From: Flavobacteriaceae bacterium
GTDB taxonomy: Bacteria; Bacteroidota; Bacteroidia; Flavobacteriales; Flavobacteriaceae
Length of the DNA: 58,580 bases
Assembly: GCA_029934835.1 (NCBI GenBank)
Contig: JAOZLL010000003.1
Span: forward strand, 5,796 to 64,375
Direction of reading: 5' to 3'
The notes under the pieces were generated by a model. The model was not told where the DNA came from. It was given only the letters and a program-made list of their open reading frames with translations, and did not search any database. Position 1 is the stretch's first letter, and every line of letters begins with the position of its first letter. Made by a program: the position numbers and the translations under genes. Shown piece by piece: positions 9,867 to 18,192 of this stretch.

Positions 9867-10733
9867 TTAATAGGTAGTCGTCATATTTTCATCTACCTGA
9901 ATAATAAAGTCTGCTTTTGCATTTTCTTTATTAAACTCTTTTACGTTTGAAACCGACTCAGTTGTAATGGTTAAAATTATTAATTCAGGATTGTGTTTTT
10001 TTAAGTACCAACCAATACCTTCATAATCATTTGAATGATAGGCACCTTGATAATGGATAAATAGATGATTTTTTTTATAGTATTCCAAAATACCATCAGC
10101 CATTGTTGCGTCTTTTATGGCTTGTGCTTTAGGCATATTTTGTTTCATCTTTTCTGGCATATGATTCATGTGTTCCATATTAGTCATGGCAACGTAGCCA
10201 GGTAATTCTGGGTCATAAGGAATAGGAAGTGGTGCAATCCATTCTTTTTCATTTTCAGGTAAGCTATCTAATGCTTCAAATCCTCCTTTAAAAACCATAT
10301 TAGCATAACGACGTGGAATATTGCTAGCACATACACTAATATTTTTGTCTTTGGCAAAATCAACTAAGGGTTTGTAATCTGTTTTGTGATTATTCCATAG
10401 TCTAGCCATTGTATCTAGTTCTTTTTGATTAATATCTCCTTTTAAGTAAGCATCTATTTCATCTTGATTGTCTTGTTCAAGCATTTCAAAACCAATAACT
10501 AGCTTTCGCTTTAGCTCCATATCTTTGGTAAATTCGTATTGTAACCAATGCGAAATCGGATTGTTATGAAACTCACCAAATAAAACAACATCTGCTTTTT
10601 CAGCTTCTTTTAAAAGTTTTTTATAGGATGTTTTTTTGCCTTTAGCATTATATAGTTTATAGGCCGGTTTGTCTTGAGCTTGCATGCTAAATACAAGTAA
10701 GAAAGTTAATAGAGATGTTAAAAAAAGTTTCAT
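9867..10733 (-). CDS. ChaN-like haem-binding protein (DUF399), secreted
   Basis: A 288-residue protein with an N-terminal signal peptide (MKLFLTSLLTFLLVFSMQAQ). The signature VVLFGEFHNNPISHWLQYE and the segments IGFEMLEQDNQ and YQGAYHSNDYEGIGWYL mark the ChaN/DUF399 family. In Campylobacter, ChaN is an iron-regulated lipoprotein that binds haem. No lipobox Cys is visible here, so it is probably periplasmic. The frame is open to 10775, but the codon there is a TTG inside the -7 box, so the ATG at 10733 was chosen. It lies next to ccsBA, consistent with haem handling, but has its own promoter. Whether it truly binds haem is unproven. Confidence 0.85.
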   Translation of the reverse strand: MKLFLTSLLTFLLVFSMQAQDKPAYKLYNAKGKKTSYKKLLKEAEKADVVLFGEFHNNPISHWLQYEFTKDMELKRKLVIGFEMLEQDNQDEIDAYLKGDINQKELDTMARLWNNHKTDYKPLVDFAKDKNISVCASNIPRRYANMVFKGGFEALDSLPENEKEWIAPLPIPYDPELPGYVAMTNMEHMNHMPEKMKQNMPKAQAIKDATMADGILEYYKKNHLFIHYQGAYHSNDYEGIGWYLKKHNPELIILTITTESVSNVKEFNKENAKADFIIQVDENMTTTY

Positions 10734-10772
10734 TTGGAATATTTTAGTTCGAATAAAAGAATTTACTGAGAG

Positions 10773-10807
10773 CAAATTTATAACTTTGTGGGGATTTTGT
10801 ATTCAAA
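10773..10807 (-). promoter_or_regulatory. Promoter of the ChaN-like gene
   Basis: On the minus strand, TTTG at 10807-10804, a 23-base spacer and TAAATTTG at 10780-10773. Both elements match the Bacteroidota -33/-7 pattern, with the spacer at the long end of the range. Confidence 0.5.
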
Positions 10808-10843
10808 ATTCAAAATTTATAACTTAACATTAAGATAAAATAA

Positions 10844-12133
10844 ATGAAATACCTACCAATCGATAGCAAACTTTTTGTGAAAAATAGAGTGAAATTTGTA
10901 GCTAAAATGAAATCAAATTCATTAGCCCTTTTTAATTCAAATGATATTTATCCGGTAAGTGCCGATAGCACCTTACCATTTGCACAACATCGAGATATCT
11001 TTTATTTGTCGGGTGTTGATCAGGAAGAAAGTGTGTTGATAATCTACCCAGATGCACCTAAAGAAGAACATAAAGAAATGTTGTTTTTAAAGGAAACTAA
11101 TGAACATATAGCCGTTTGGGAAGGTGAAAAACTGACCAAAGAAATGGCGTTTACCACTTCAGGAATTAAATCTGTTTTTTGGTTACAAGATATGGATAAA
11201 GTCCTATTTGAAATCATGACTCAAGCTGAAAATGTTTATATCAATACCAATGAACATTATCGTGCCAATGTCGAAACAGAAACACGTGAAGCGCGTTTTA
11301 TTAAAAAACTAAAAGAAGACTATCCAGGGCATACTTATTTGCGTAGCCAACCAATTTTACAACGTTTACGTTCCATAAAAGAACCAGAGGAAATTGCTTT
11401 AATACAGCAAGCTTGCGATATTACTGAAAAAGGTTTTAAACGTATTTTAGGATATGTAAAACCTGGTGTTTGGGAACATGAAATTGAAGCAGAATTTACC
11501 CATGAATTTATTCGTAATCGTGCTAACGGATTTGCTTACACACCAATTATTGCCAGTGGAAATAATGCTAACGTATTGCATTATATCGAAAATAATAAGG
11601 AATGTAAAGATGGTGATATTATTTTAATGGATGTTGGAGCAGCTTATGCTAATTATTCATCAGATATGACTAGAATGATACCAGTAAATGGAAAATTCAC
11701 CGCACGTCAAAAGGATGTGTATAATGCTGTTTTACGTGTTAAAGATGCAGCAGCTTCCATGTTAAAACCAGGAACTTTATGGGCAGAATATCATATTGAA
11801 GTTGGGAAATTAATGACACAAGAATTAGTCAGTTTAGGTTTAATAACTGAAGATGATATTAAAAATGAAGACCCAAAATGGCCAGCTTATAAAAAATATT
11901 TTATGCACGGCACATCACATCACATGGGATTAGATACCCATGATTATGGAGTTTTAACAGAACCCATGCAAGCCGGAATGGTGTTTACCGTAGAGCCAGG
12001 AATTTATATCCCTGATGAAGGATTTGGTATTCGTATTGAAGATGATTATGTAATTCAAGAACAAGGAGAACCTTTTAATTTAATGGCTGGTATACCAATT
12101 ACTGCTGAAGAAATTGAGGAGTTGATGAAATAA
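10844..12133 (+). CDS. pepP: Xaa-Pro aminopeptidase (aminopeptidase P family)
   Basis: Dimetal exopeptidase that removes the N-terminal residue before proline. The 429-residue protein has the AMP_N domain (residues 1 to about 140) followed by the pita-bread catalytic domain. All five metal ligands can be placed: Asp263 and Asp274 (MDVGAAYANYSSDMTR), His355 (FMHGTSHH), Glu384 (VEPGIYIP) and Glu399 (IEDDYV). Length and order match bacterial aminopeptidase P. There is no signal peptide, so it is cytoplasmic. It is divergent from the ChaN-like gene and convergent with thiL, with a strong bidirectional terminator between. Symbol assigned by family. Confidence 0.94.
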   Translation: MKYLPIDSKLFVKNRVKFVAKMKSNSLALFNSNDIYPVSADSTLPFAQHRDIFYLSGVDQEESVLIIYPDAPKEEHKEMLFLKETNEHIAVWEGEKLTKEMAFTTSGIKSVFWLQDMDKVLFEIMTQAENVYINTNEHYRANVETETREARFIKKLKEDYPGHTYLRSQPILQRLRSIKEPEEIALIQQACDITEKGFKRILGYVKPGVWEHEIEAEFTHEFIRNRANGFAYTPIIASGNNANVLHYIENNKECKDGDIILMDVGAAYANYSSDMTRMIPVNGKFTARQKDVYNAVLRVKDAAASMLKPGTLWAEYHIEVGKLMTQELVSLGLITEDDIKNEDPKWPAYKKYFMHGTSHHMGLDTHDYGVLTEPMQAGMVFTVEPGIYIPDEGFGIRIEDDYVIQEQGEPFNLMAGIPITAEEIEELMK

Positions 12134-12141
12134 TTATTCAC

Positions 12142-12180
12142 AACCTTGCAAGGGTTTTAAACCCTTGCAAGGTTATTTTT
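12142..12180. terminator. Bidirectional terminator between pepP and thiL
   Basis: A perfect 16 bp stem: the left arm 12142-12157 reads AACCTTGCAAGGGTTT, the right arm 12159-12174 is its reverse complement, with a single central T. It is followed by a T run on the plus strand. It lies between convergent genes and can serve both. Palindromes built on AACCTTGCAAGG recur in this phylum. Confidence 0.85.
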
Positions 12181-12185
12181 TTTAT

Positions 12186-13226
12186 TTAAAAGGAACGCCA
12201 ACCCTGCGCAATAATTTCTACTTTCTGATTGTCGCGAGTAATTAAATGTGCTCCTGCATTTTGTTCCATAATATGACCAATTACAGTGAAATTCGGATTT
12301 CCCTTAATTTTATCAAAATCCTTTTGATCAATGGTGAATAATAATTCGTAGTCTTCGCCGCTACTTAATGCAATCGTTGTACTTTCTAAATTAAATTCTT
12401 CACAGGTAGCAATAACTTGAGGATCTAAAGGAATTTTCTCTTCAAACAAATTACAACCAACTTGAGATTGTTTACAAATATGTAAAATTTCAGAGGATAA
12501 TCCATCTGAAATATCAATCATAGCAGTTGGTTTAACCTTTAAATCCTTTAAAATTTGAACCACATCTTTTCTAGCTTCTGGCTTCAATTGTCGCTCTATT
12601 AGATAGGAATATTTTGTCAAATCGGGCTGTGATTTTGGATTGACTTGAAAAACTTGTTTTTCACGTTCTAAAACTTGTAAACCAAGATAGGCAGCGGCTA
12701 AATCTCCTGTTACAACTAATAAATCATTTTCTTTGGCACCACTTCTATAAACGATTTCCTCTTCTTTAGCTTCACCAATTGCTGTAATACTAATTAATAA
12801 ACCTTTTGTTGATGAAGTTGTATCACCACCAATTAAATCAACTTTATAGGTATCACAAGCCAATTGAATACCGCTATATAATTCTTCAATAGCTTCTAAC
12901 GGAAAACGATTAGAAACAGCAATAGATACCGTTATTTGTTTAGCCGTAGCATTCATAGCATAAACATCTGATAAGTTAACAATTACCGCTTTGTAGCCTA
13001 AATGTTTTAAGGGCATATAAGCTAGATCAAAATGCACACCTTCAATGAGTAAATCAGTAGTAATTAATGTTTGGTTTTTTGTGAAATCTAAAACAGCGGC
13101 ATCATCACCAACTCCTTTTATGGTAGTTGCATGGTGAATTTTAAAGTTTTCAGTTAAATGTTGTATGAGTCCAAACTCACCTATTTTATCTAAAGGTGTA
13201 GTTGATTTATCTTTATTATCGAACAT
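12186..13226 (-). CDS. thiL: Thiamine-monophosphate kinase
   Basis: Phosphorylates thiamine monophosphate to the cofactor thiamine diphosphate using ATP, the last step of vitamin B1 synthesis. The 346-residue protein shows the AIR-synthase-like ATP-binding fold: GVGDDAAVL at about 38-46 with the Mg-binding Asp pair, DLLIEGVHFD at about 58-67, GGDTTSS at about 133-139, and MIDISDGLSSEI in the C-terminal half. The length is normal for the family. It is monocistronic, with a -7 box 24 bases upstream and a shared terminator at its end. No other thi gene is nearby. Confidence 0.95.
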   Translation of the reverse strand: MFDNKDKSTTPLDKIGEFGLIQHLTENFKIHHATTIKGVGDDAAVLDFTKNQTLITTDLLIEGVHFDLAYMPLKHLGYKAVIVNLSDVYAMNATAKQITVSIAVSNRFPLEAIEELYSGIQLACDTYKVDLIGGDTTSSTKGLLISITAIGEAKEEEIVYRSGAKENDLLVVTGDLAAAYLGLQVLEREKQVFQVNPKSQPDLTKYSYLIERQLKPEARKDVVQILKDLKVKPTAMIDISDGLSSEILHICKQSQVGCNLFEEKIPLDPQVIATCEEFNLESTTIALSSGEDYELLFTIDQKDFDKIKGNPNFTVIGHIMEQNAGAHLITRDNQKVEIIAQGWRSF

Positions 13227-13249
13227 GTTTTTGCTGTTTTTTTATTTTG

Positions 13250-13257
13250 CAAAAGTA
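13250..13257 (-). promoter_or_regulatory. -7 box of thiL
   Basis: TACTTTTG on the minus strand, matching TAnnTTTG, upstream of the thiL ATG. The leader is too short for a TPP riboswitch and none is seen. Confidence 0.5.
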
Positions 13258-13433
13258 CAAAGCTTTTGTAGAATTGAGAAAAAAGGATAAATATTGTATT
13301 AATTCGAGTAAGACAACTAGCTACCAAGAGATATTAAGTGTTTAATAACCAGCTAAATAATTGATAATTAATGCTTTTTTATAGAATGCTAATTAATTTT
13401 TTGTTATTAATTATCAATTTTTAATTCTTTTAG

Positions 13434-13441
13434 TATCTTTG
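13434..13441 (+). promoter_or_regulatory. -7 box of tRNA-Gln
   Basis: TATCTTTG, an exact TAnnTTTG match, ten bases before the mature 5' end of tRNA-Gln. A TTTG -33 element is not apparent at the usual distance. Confidence 0.55.
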
Positions 13442-13451
13442 CATCCGCAAT

Positions 13452-13522
13452 TGGCCCATGGTGTAATGGTAACACTCCGGTTTTTGGTGCCGTCGTTCAA
13501 GGTTCGAGTCCTTGTGGGCCAA
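13452..13522 (+). tRNA. tRNA-Gln (anticodon TTG)
   Basis: A complete cloverleaf. The acceptor TGGCCCA (13452-13458) pairs perfectly with TGGGCCA (13515-13521). The T arm CAAGG-TTCGAGT-CCTTG is intact. The D loop contains TAATGGTAA, and the anticodon loop TTTTGGT gives TTG. The 3' CCA is not encoded. A -7 box lies upstream and a terminator follows immediately, so it is a single-gene unit. Confidence 0.95.
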
Positions 13523-13532
13523 CAATAGCGTG

Positions 13533-13569
13533 ATGCTTTCCTCAATAATTTTTGAGGGAAGCATTTTTT
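13533..13569 (+). terminator. Terminator of tRNA-Gln
   Basis: ATGCTTTCCTCAA at 13533-13545 pairs with TTGAGGGAAGCAT at 13552-13564 (12 of 13 positions), followed by a T run. It lies about 10 bases after the tRNA. Confidence 0.85.
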
Positions 13570-13865
13570 GTATCTACAAATTTAAGGACGAAAGTTTATC
13601 CTGATCGAGGAATATACATAGATGAATTCAGTTTTCTATCTATTCTCTTTTTAATAGCTTCCCTGCATTATAAAGAAATATTTGTGAATACTAAAAACCT
13701 CAGTTAAACCTAAGCTTTTATTTACAGAATTATAAGAAAAGATAGTATCTTTACAACGAAAATAATCTCTCCTAAAAAAATCTGGACTAAAGACGGAGCC
13801 AGCTTTTGCTATATTACTTGGTTTAAAAGGAAATCCCTATCAAAAACTTTTATATTATAAGTAAA
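13570..13865. repeat. Gene-free stretch holding a degenerate repeat end (copy A)
   Basis: No gene is visible. Bases 13698-13748 (AACCTCAGTT...CCTAAG...TTTACAGAATTA) match the left end of the 14735-15004 element at about four of five positions over some 50 bases, in the same orientation. The DUF481 gene therefore lies between two related ends. The rest shows no structure I can name. Confidence 0.5.
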
Positions 13866-14615
13866 ATGAAAAAAATACTATGCTTATTCATGTTTGTGAG
13901 TTTTTCTCTTCATTCACAAATTATCAATACAGAATCTCTACGAATGGTGACTGATACCTCAGGTTGGTCTGGTTCCATAGGGCTTAATGTTGGGTTTGCT
14001 AAGAATGTTAAGGAGTTATTTAATGTCAGAAATAATATCCACATTCAATACAAAAATCCAAAACATTTAGTTCTATTTATGAATAAAATTAGCTTTGATC
14101 GTGCAGATGGAGCAGATTTTGTCAATAAAGGAGTGCAACATTTACGCTATAATTATCGCATTTATAAAAGACTTTCTTGGGAGGCATTTTTACAAAATCA
14201 ATACAATGCACTTTCCAAAATTGACTATCGTAGATTAGTAGGTAAAGGTTTTCGCTACAAATTGTCCACATCAGAAAAATATAAAGGCTATCTAGGTAGT
14301 TTAGTGATGTATGAAAACGAAAAAACAACAGAAGCACCTGCTATTTATCATAAAGATTGGCGTAGCAGTACTTATATGAGTTTTAGTTTATATTTTACTG
14401 ATAATATCTCTCTTATTAGTACAACCTATTATCAACCTATGTTAAGTGAGTTTTCAGATTATCGGGTGGCACATCAGAGCGCCTTAGCATTTAAGATTCT
14501 TAAAAATCTATCTTTTAAAACTACATTTAACTTTACCTATGATGCTTTCCCGGTTCTGGGCATCCCACAAAAAGAATACGAATTAACAAATGGTTTAGTA
14601 TATAGTTTTGATTAA
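13866..14615 (+). CDS. DUF481 family outer-membrane protein
   Basis: A 249-residue exported protein starting with the signal peptide MKKILCLFMFVSFSLHSQ. The rest is a predicted beta barrel; the segment LSWEAFLQNQYNALSKID with a following arginine-rich turn is the characteristic core of DUF481 proteins. These are putative salt-induced outer-membrane proteins of unknown function. The upstream region is occupied by a degenerate repeat, and a weak terminator follows at 14656-14688. Both flanks carry related repeat ends, so it may have been moved or shuffled in this position, though base composition does not differ obviously from that of neighbours. Confidence 0.8.
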   Translation: MKKILCLFMFVSFSLHSQIINTESLRMVTDTSGWSGSIGLNVGFAKNVKELFNVRNNIHIQYKNPKHLVLFMNKISFDRADGADFVNKGVQHLRYNYRIYKRLSWEAFLQNQYNALSKIDYRRLVGKGFRYKLSTSEKYKGYLGSLVMYENEKTTEAPAIYHKDWRSSTYMSFSLYFTDNISLISTTYYQPMLSEFSDYRVAHQSALAFKILKNLSFKTTFNFTYDAFPVLGIPQKEYELTNGLVYSFD

Positions 14616-14655
14616 AAGTATTAAGAATGTAGCTATTTAGTCTACTAATAAGAAT

Positions 14656-14688
14656 AAGCTCTCACAACTTATGTTTAGGAGCTTTTTT
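14656..14688 (+). terminator. Probable terminator of the DUF481 gene
   Basis: AAGCTC at 14656-14661 pairs with GAGCTT at 14679-14684, followed by a T run. The stem is short. Confidence 0.45.
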
Positions 14689-14734
14689 GTTTAGTATAAA
14701 GAATATCATTATAAATTGTATTCTAATAATTCTT

Positions 14735-15004
14735 TAAACCTGAGTTCGGCCTAAGGTTTATTTTACAGAATTAAAAGAAAAGGTAAGGTTTGAAGTGTAA
14801 AACAAGAAGGAATATCTAGATATTTTGATTGTTTTACGCAAAAAAGATTGCCTTTTCTTTTATTTCCCTTTGGGCTTGATAAATTTTACCATATTCTTGT
14901 TAAATTTCATCAAATTAACCAGTTAGTCCTTCAAAAATTTAGCTTCGAATATGAAAAAATTTATCTAAGCTGTAAAGAAACCTTAGGTCGAACTCAGGTT
15001 TTAG
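14735..15004. mobile_element. MITE-like element with terminal inverted repeats
   Basis: A 270 bp AT-rich non-coding stretch. Its left end AAACCTGAGTTCGGCCTAAG (14736-14755) is repeated inverted at the right end as CTTAGGTCGAACTCAGGTTT (about 14984-15003) with one mismatch, and the similarity continues inward into a CTGTAAA motif. No transposase fits inside. An internal 75-base segment (14807-14881) recurs at 18321-18395, and the left end recurs at 13698-13748. The 74-codon frame at 14848-15072 runs across the right end and is not credible as a gene. Non-autonomous transposition is inferred from the structure; I could not identify a target-site duplication. Confidence 0.5.
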
Positions 15005-15113
15005 ATAAATTTACTTTTATTCTTAGTAACTTTACAAAAGTAAATTTTGTTTTATCTCCTGTTTTCCTGTAAGTCATTTTAGGCCAATAGAGAAATTAGC
15101 AGATAATATTCTA

Positions 15114-15860
15114 TTAGCGTTTATTTATTTCTTTGATATAATTTTCCAAAGCCATTGTCATAGAAGGAGCTTCGGGAGTTGGAGCAATGATATTACAAAC
15201 TAAACCCGCTTTTTCTGCTGCAATTTGTGTCGTTTTACCAAAAACAGCAATTCGAGTTGTCTTTTGTTTGAATTTAGGGTAATTTTTAAATAGAGAATCA
15301 ATCCCTGAAGGACTAAAGAATACTAGAATATCATAAAAAACATCTTTTAAATCAGATAAATCAGTTACTACTGTTTTAAATAGAACAGCACGATCCCATT
15401 TAATATTAAGTTTATCTAATGTCTTTGGAATATCTACTTTTAATTTATCTGAGGTAAGTAGTAAAAAAATTTCATTTTTATGTTTTTTAATTACTTTAGA
15501 TAAATCTGTCATGGTACGAACACCTACGTAAATTTTACGTTTTCTGTAGACAATATAACGTTGTAAATAAAAGGCAACGGCCTCTGATAAACAAAAATAC
15601 TTCATATCAATAGGCACCTGAAAACGCATTTCTTCAGCAATTCTAAAATAATGATCAACAGCGTTTCTACTCGTTAGAATAACAGCCGAGTAGTTACTAA
15701 AATCTATTTTTTGTAGACGAACCTCACGAGAATCAACTCCTTCAATATGTATAAAAGATCGAAAATCAACTTTTATTTTTACCTTATCCTCTAATTCAAA
15801 ATAAGGAGAATTCTCACCTGTAGGAGCAGGTTGCGAAACAAGAATTGTTTTAACTTTCAT
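15114..15860 (-). CDS. hemD: Uroporphyrinogen-III synthase
   Basis: Closes and rearranges hydroxymethylbilane into uroporphyrinogen III in haem synthesis. The 248-residue protein has the two-domain HemD pattern: ILVSQPAPTGENSPYFEL near the start, DFSNYSAVILTSRNAVDHYF around residues 51-70, and VFFSPSGIDSLFKNY followed by RIAVFGKTTQIAAEKAGL in the C-terminal domain. Family sequence conservation is always low, so the call rests on these segments and on context. The gene follows the DUF4271 membrane gene with an 11-base gap, an arrangement typical of Flavobacteriaceae. Other hem genes are not in this window. Confidence 0.88.
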   Translation of the reverse strand: MKVKTILVSQPAPTGENSPYFELEDKVKIKVDFRSFIHIEGVDSREVRLQKIDFSNYSAVILTSRNAVDHYFRIAEEMRFQVPIDMKYFCLSEAVAFYLQRYIVYRKRKIYVGVRTMTDLSKVIKKHKNEIFLLLTSDKLKVDIPKTLDKLNIKWDRAVLFKTVVTDLSDLKDVFYDILVFFSPSGIDSLFKNYPKFKQKTTRIAVFGKTTQIAAEKAGLVCNIIAPTPEAPSMTMALENYIKEINKR

Positions 15861-15871
15861 GCAGTATTATT

Positions 15872-16519
15872 TTATAGACCAACTTTAATAGCTATAAGTA
15901 ATGGTGCTATTTCGAGGGCGCAAAGGTACAAAATAAAATAAAATAAATTTGCAATAATCTCTCTTTTGTAGAGACGTAAAAAATGATAATATCTGATTAA
16001 CAATAATATTGTAAATACACTAAAAGAAATTAATAAAAATGTAGCTTGATTATTGAATAAATAAATTTCAAAAATCAAAAAAATCAATAGATATAAACTA
16101 GCACTAAAAAAATAACTGATTTTAGCAAAAATTAGTTTTTTTTGTAATTGCTGAATTTCAAATAAATAGGCAATAAACCTTCCTATACCATACCTAAAAA
16201 ACCAATAACCAAATACAATTCCTATGATACGGATAAAAGGGAACGAGATAAATACAATTTTATTAAGATAAAAGTTTTCAAGAAAAATATAAATAAATAG
16301 GCTTAGAATAGTATTACTTACAATAAATAGAATAGTATTGAATCCAAGCCAAACACTTGGTTCATAATCCAATAAATACAAATCGTTATAAGGTAAGCTT
16401 ATCAATTGTTTTAACCTTTTTTGATCTAGTGAACTCACAATTACAATAAGAAAGATGATTCCAAGCAAAAGCAAGGTCATCCAATCTCTATTAGTCGTAA
16501 TGCGTTCTATAGCCTCCAT
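15872..16519 (-). CDS. DUF4271 family membrane protein
   Basis: A 215-residue integral membrane protein with about six hydrophobic segments, the first at residues 15-32 and the rest between residues 55 and 214. The soluble part after the first helix is short and contains LDYEPSVWLGFNTI. The family is a Bacteroidota protein of unknown function. It lies 11 bases upstream of hemD in the same direction, so the two form an operon. The genomic pairing suggests, but does not show, a role linked to haem synthesis. A -7 box lies 18 bases upstream of its start. Confidence 0.82.
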   Translation of the reverse strand: MEAIERITTNRDWMTLLLLGIIFLIVIVSSLDQKRLKQLISLPYNDLYLLDYEPSVWLGFNTILFIVSNTILSLFIYIFLENFYLNKIVFISFPFIRIIGIVFGYWFFRYGIGRFIAYLFEIQQLQKKLIFAKISYFFSASLYLLIFLIFEIYLFNNQATFLLISFSVFTILLLIRYYHFLRLYKREIIANLFYFILYLCALEIAPLLIAIKVGL

Positions 16520-16536
16520 ATCAAATTATAATAGCA

Positions 16537-16544
16537 CAAAAGTA
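16537..16544 (-). promoter_or_regulatory. -7 box of the DUF4271-hemD operon
   Basis: TACTTTTG on the minus strand, an exact TAnnTTTG match 18 bases upstream of the DUF4271 start codon. Confidence 0.5.
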
Positions 16545-16624
16545 AGAAAAGCCTCGTTTAACCCAAAATTAAGATTTTAACAGGCTTTTTTTAGTAATTT
16601 TATCCCGTTTAAAAAATCAAACAA

Positions 16625-17428
16625 ATGAAATCATTTATTTTGGTATTTTCTATTACGCTGTTCATTTTTACTTCTTGTAAAAATGAAATGAATTCTATAT
16701 CGATTGATGGTGTAGCACTTGATACCACAGTCGTAAATTCTACGACAAATATTAACGGCATAGGAGAAAGTCTAAAACCAAATGCCAAAAAAGCAGTTAG
16801 GAATTGGGAAGAATACCAATTAGTGGATGCTATGATAACACGTTTTTTTGCTATTTCTAATGCAGAAGCATTGAGCAACGCCAAAGAATTGAGCACTTTA
16901 TCCAAACAATTAAAAGATAGCATAAGAGATAAACGCCTTCAAGTTAGATCAGTGAAAGCACGATTAAACGTGTTTAATAATGAATGCATGCGATTAGAAG
17001 ATATGATAAGTATTTCAGCTATTAAACAAGAAGAAGTTACTTTTGAAGTTAAAAAAATATTGGAAGCTTTTTCAGGAGTTAATGCAAAATTAAATTCAAT
17101 ATATTCTGTTGGTGATTTAGAAAAGGAATTGGAACTAGACCCTGATTTTCAAGCAATGATTAACAATACAAATGAGGATTCTAATAGTACCGATACGGTA
17201 GTAAAAGATAATATGCACAACATAACAACTTCGAAAAAAACAACTAGAAAAAGAAATTCAAGTAGCATAAAACCAAAAGAGATTATATTGCCAACAAAAG
17301 AGGAAAAGTTAAAAAGACGTAAAAAGCAACAAAATAAAAAAGGAGATTTTCAAAGAAGGATAGCTAAAGATGATTTACTTAAACAAAGAATGAAGCTTAA
17401 AAAAGAAGTTGAAAAAAAACAACCATGA
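16625..17428 (+). CDS. Lipoprotein of unknown function with a basic C-terminal region
   Basis: A 267-residue lipoprotein: the signal MKSFILVFSITLFIFTSCKN has a lipobox with the acylated Cys at about residue 18. Residues 55-155 are helical, with heptad-like charged and hydrophobic spacing, probably a coiled coil. The last 70 residues are strongly basic and low-complexity (KKTTRKRNSSS, KLKRRKKQQNKK). Its stop overlaps the tatD start by four bases (ATGA), so they are co-transcribed and translationally coupled. No domain is recognised. A basic tail on an envelope lipoprotein suggests contact with acidic polymers or nucleic acid, but this is speculation. Confidence 0.8.
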   Translation: MKSFILVFSITLFIFTSCKNEMNSISIDGVALDTTVVNSTTNINGIGESLKPNAKKAVRNWEEYQLVDAMITRFFAISNAEALSNAKELSTLSKQLKDSIRDKRLQVRSVKARLNVFNNECMRLEDMISISAIKQEEVTFEVKKILEAFSGVNAKLNSIYSVGDLEKELELDPDFQAMINNTNEDSNSTDTVVKDNMHNITTSKKTTRKRNSSSIKPKEIILPTKEEKLKRRKKQQNKKGDFQRRIAKDDLLKQRMKLKKEVEKKQP

Positions 17429-18192
17429 TTTTAACCGATACACACGCACATTTATATAGTGAAAAATTTTATGAGGATAGAGATGAGATGATACAACGTG
17501 CAAAAGATGTAGGTGTTTCACGATTTTTTATTCCAGCAATTGATGCTTCTTATACCGATAGTATGCTCAAATTAGAAAAAGACTATCCAAATGATGTTTT
17601 TTTAATGGCAGGTTTACACCCAACTTCTGTAAAAAGCGATTATAAAAATGAGTTAGCCCACGTAAAAATGCTTCTTTCTCAGAGAAATTTTGTGGCCATT
17701 GGTGAAATAGGTATCGATTTATATTGGGATAAAACTCATCTAAAAGAACAACAGGAGGCTTTTATAACTCAAATTCATTGGGCTAAAGAAAGAAAACTAC
17801 CCATTGCTATTCATTGTCGAGATGCCTTTGATGAAATATTTGAAATATTAGAAGAAGAAAAAGGAACTGACTTAAAAGGAATATTTCATTGTTTTACAGG
17901 TAATCATAATCAGGCAATTCAAACAATAAATTATAATATGAAATTAGGAATTGGAGGTGTTGTAACATTTAAAAATGGAAAAATAGATCAGTTTTTACAA
18001 GATATTCCCCTAGAACATATTGTTTTAGAAACCGATGCACCTTATTTAGCACCAACACCATATCGTGGCAAACGAAATGAAAGTGCATATATCCCTTTAA
18101 TCGCCCAAAAATTAGCAGATATCTACCAAACCGATATTAAAACTATTGCTAAAATTACAACTCAAAACTCTATTGAAGTTTTTGGAGTGTAA
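17425..18192 (+). CDS. TatD family metal-dependent hydrolase (DNase)
   Basis: A 255-residue TIM-barrel metal hydrolase of the TatD family, whose members include 3'-5' exodeoxyribonucleases and D-aminoacyl-tRNA deacylases. The metal-ligand motifs appear in order: DTHAHLYSEKF at 4-14, GEIGIDLYWD near 91-100, IAIHCRDAFDEI near 127-138, FHCFTGN near 153-159, and ETDAPYLAPTPYRGKRNE near 201-218. The length is normal. It overlaps the upstream lipoprotein gene by four bases. There is no export signal, so it is cytoplasmic. The substrate cannot be told from sequence. Confidence 0.94.
   Translation: MILTDTHAHLYSEKFYEDRDEMIQRAKDVGVSRFFIPAIDASYTDSMLKLEKDYPNDVFLMAGLHPTSVKSDYKNELAHVKMLLSQRNFVAIGEIGIDLYWDKTHLKEQQEAFITQIHWAKERKLPIAIHCRDAFDEIFEILEEEKGTDLKGIFHCFTGNHNQAIQTINYNMKLGIGGVVTFKNGKIDQFLQDIPLEHIVLETDAPYLAPTPYRGKRNESAYIPLIAQKLADIYQTDIKTIAKITTQNSIEVFGV

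Noticed and set aside
13227-13451. TPP riboswitch near thiL
   Set aside because: The -7 box lies only 24 bases before the ATG, leaving no room for a riboswitch.
14848-15072. A 74-codon open frame on the plus strand
   Set aside because: It lies across the right end of the MITE-like element, including its terminal inverted repeat, and shows no protein-like pattern.
16609-16923. A 104-codon frame on the minus strand
   Set aside because: It is antisense to the well-supported lipoprotein gene at 16625-17428, has no domain and is probably a chance frame.
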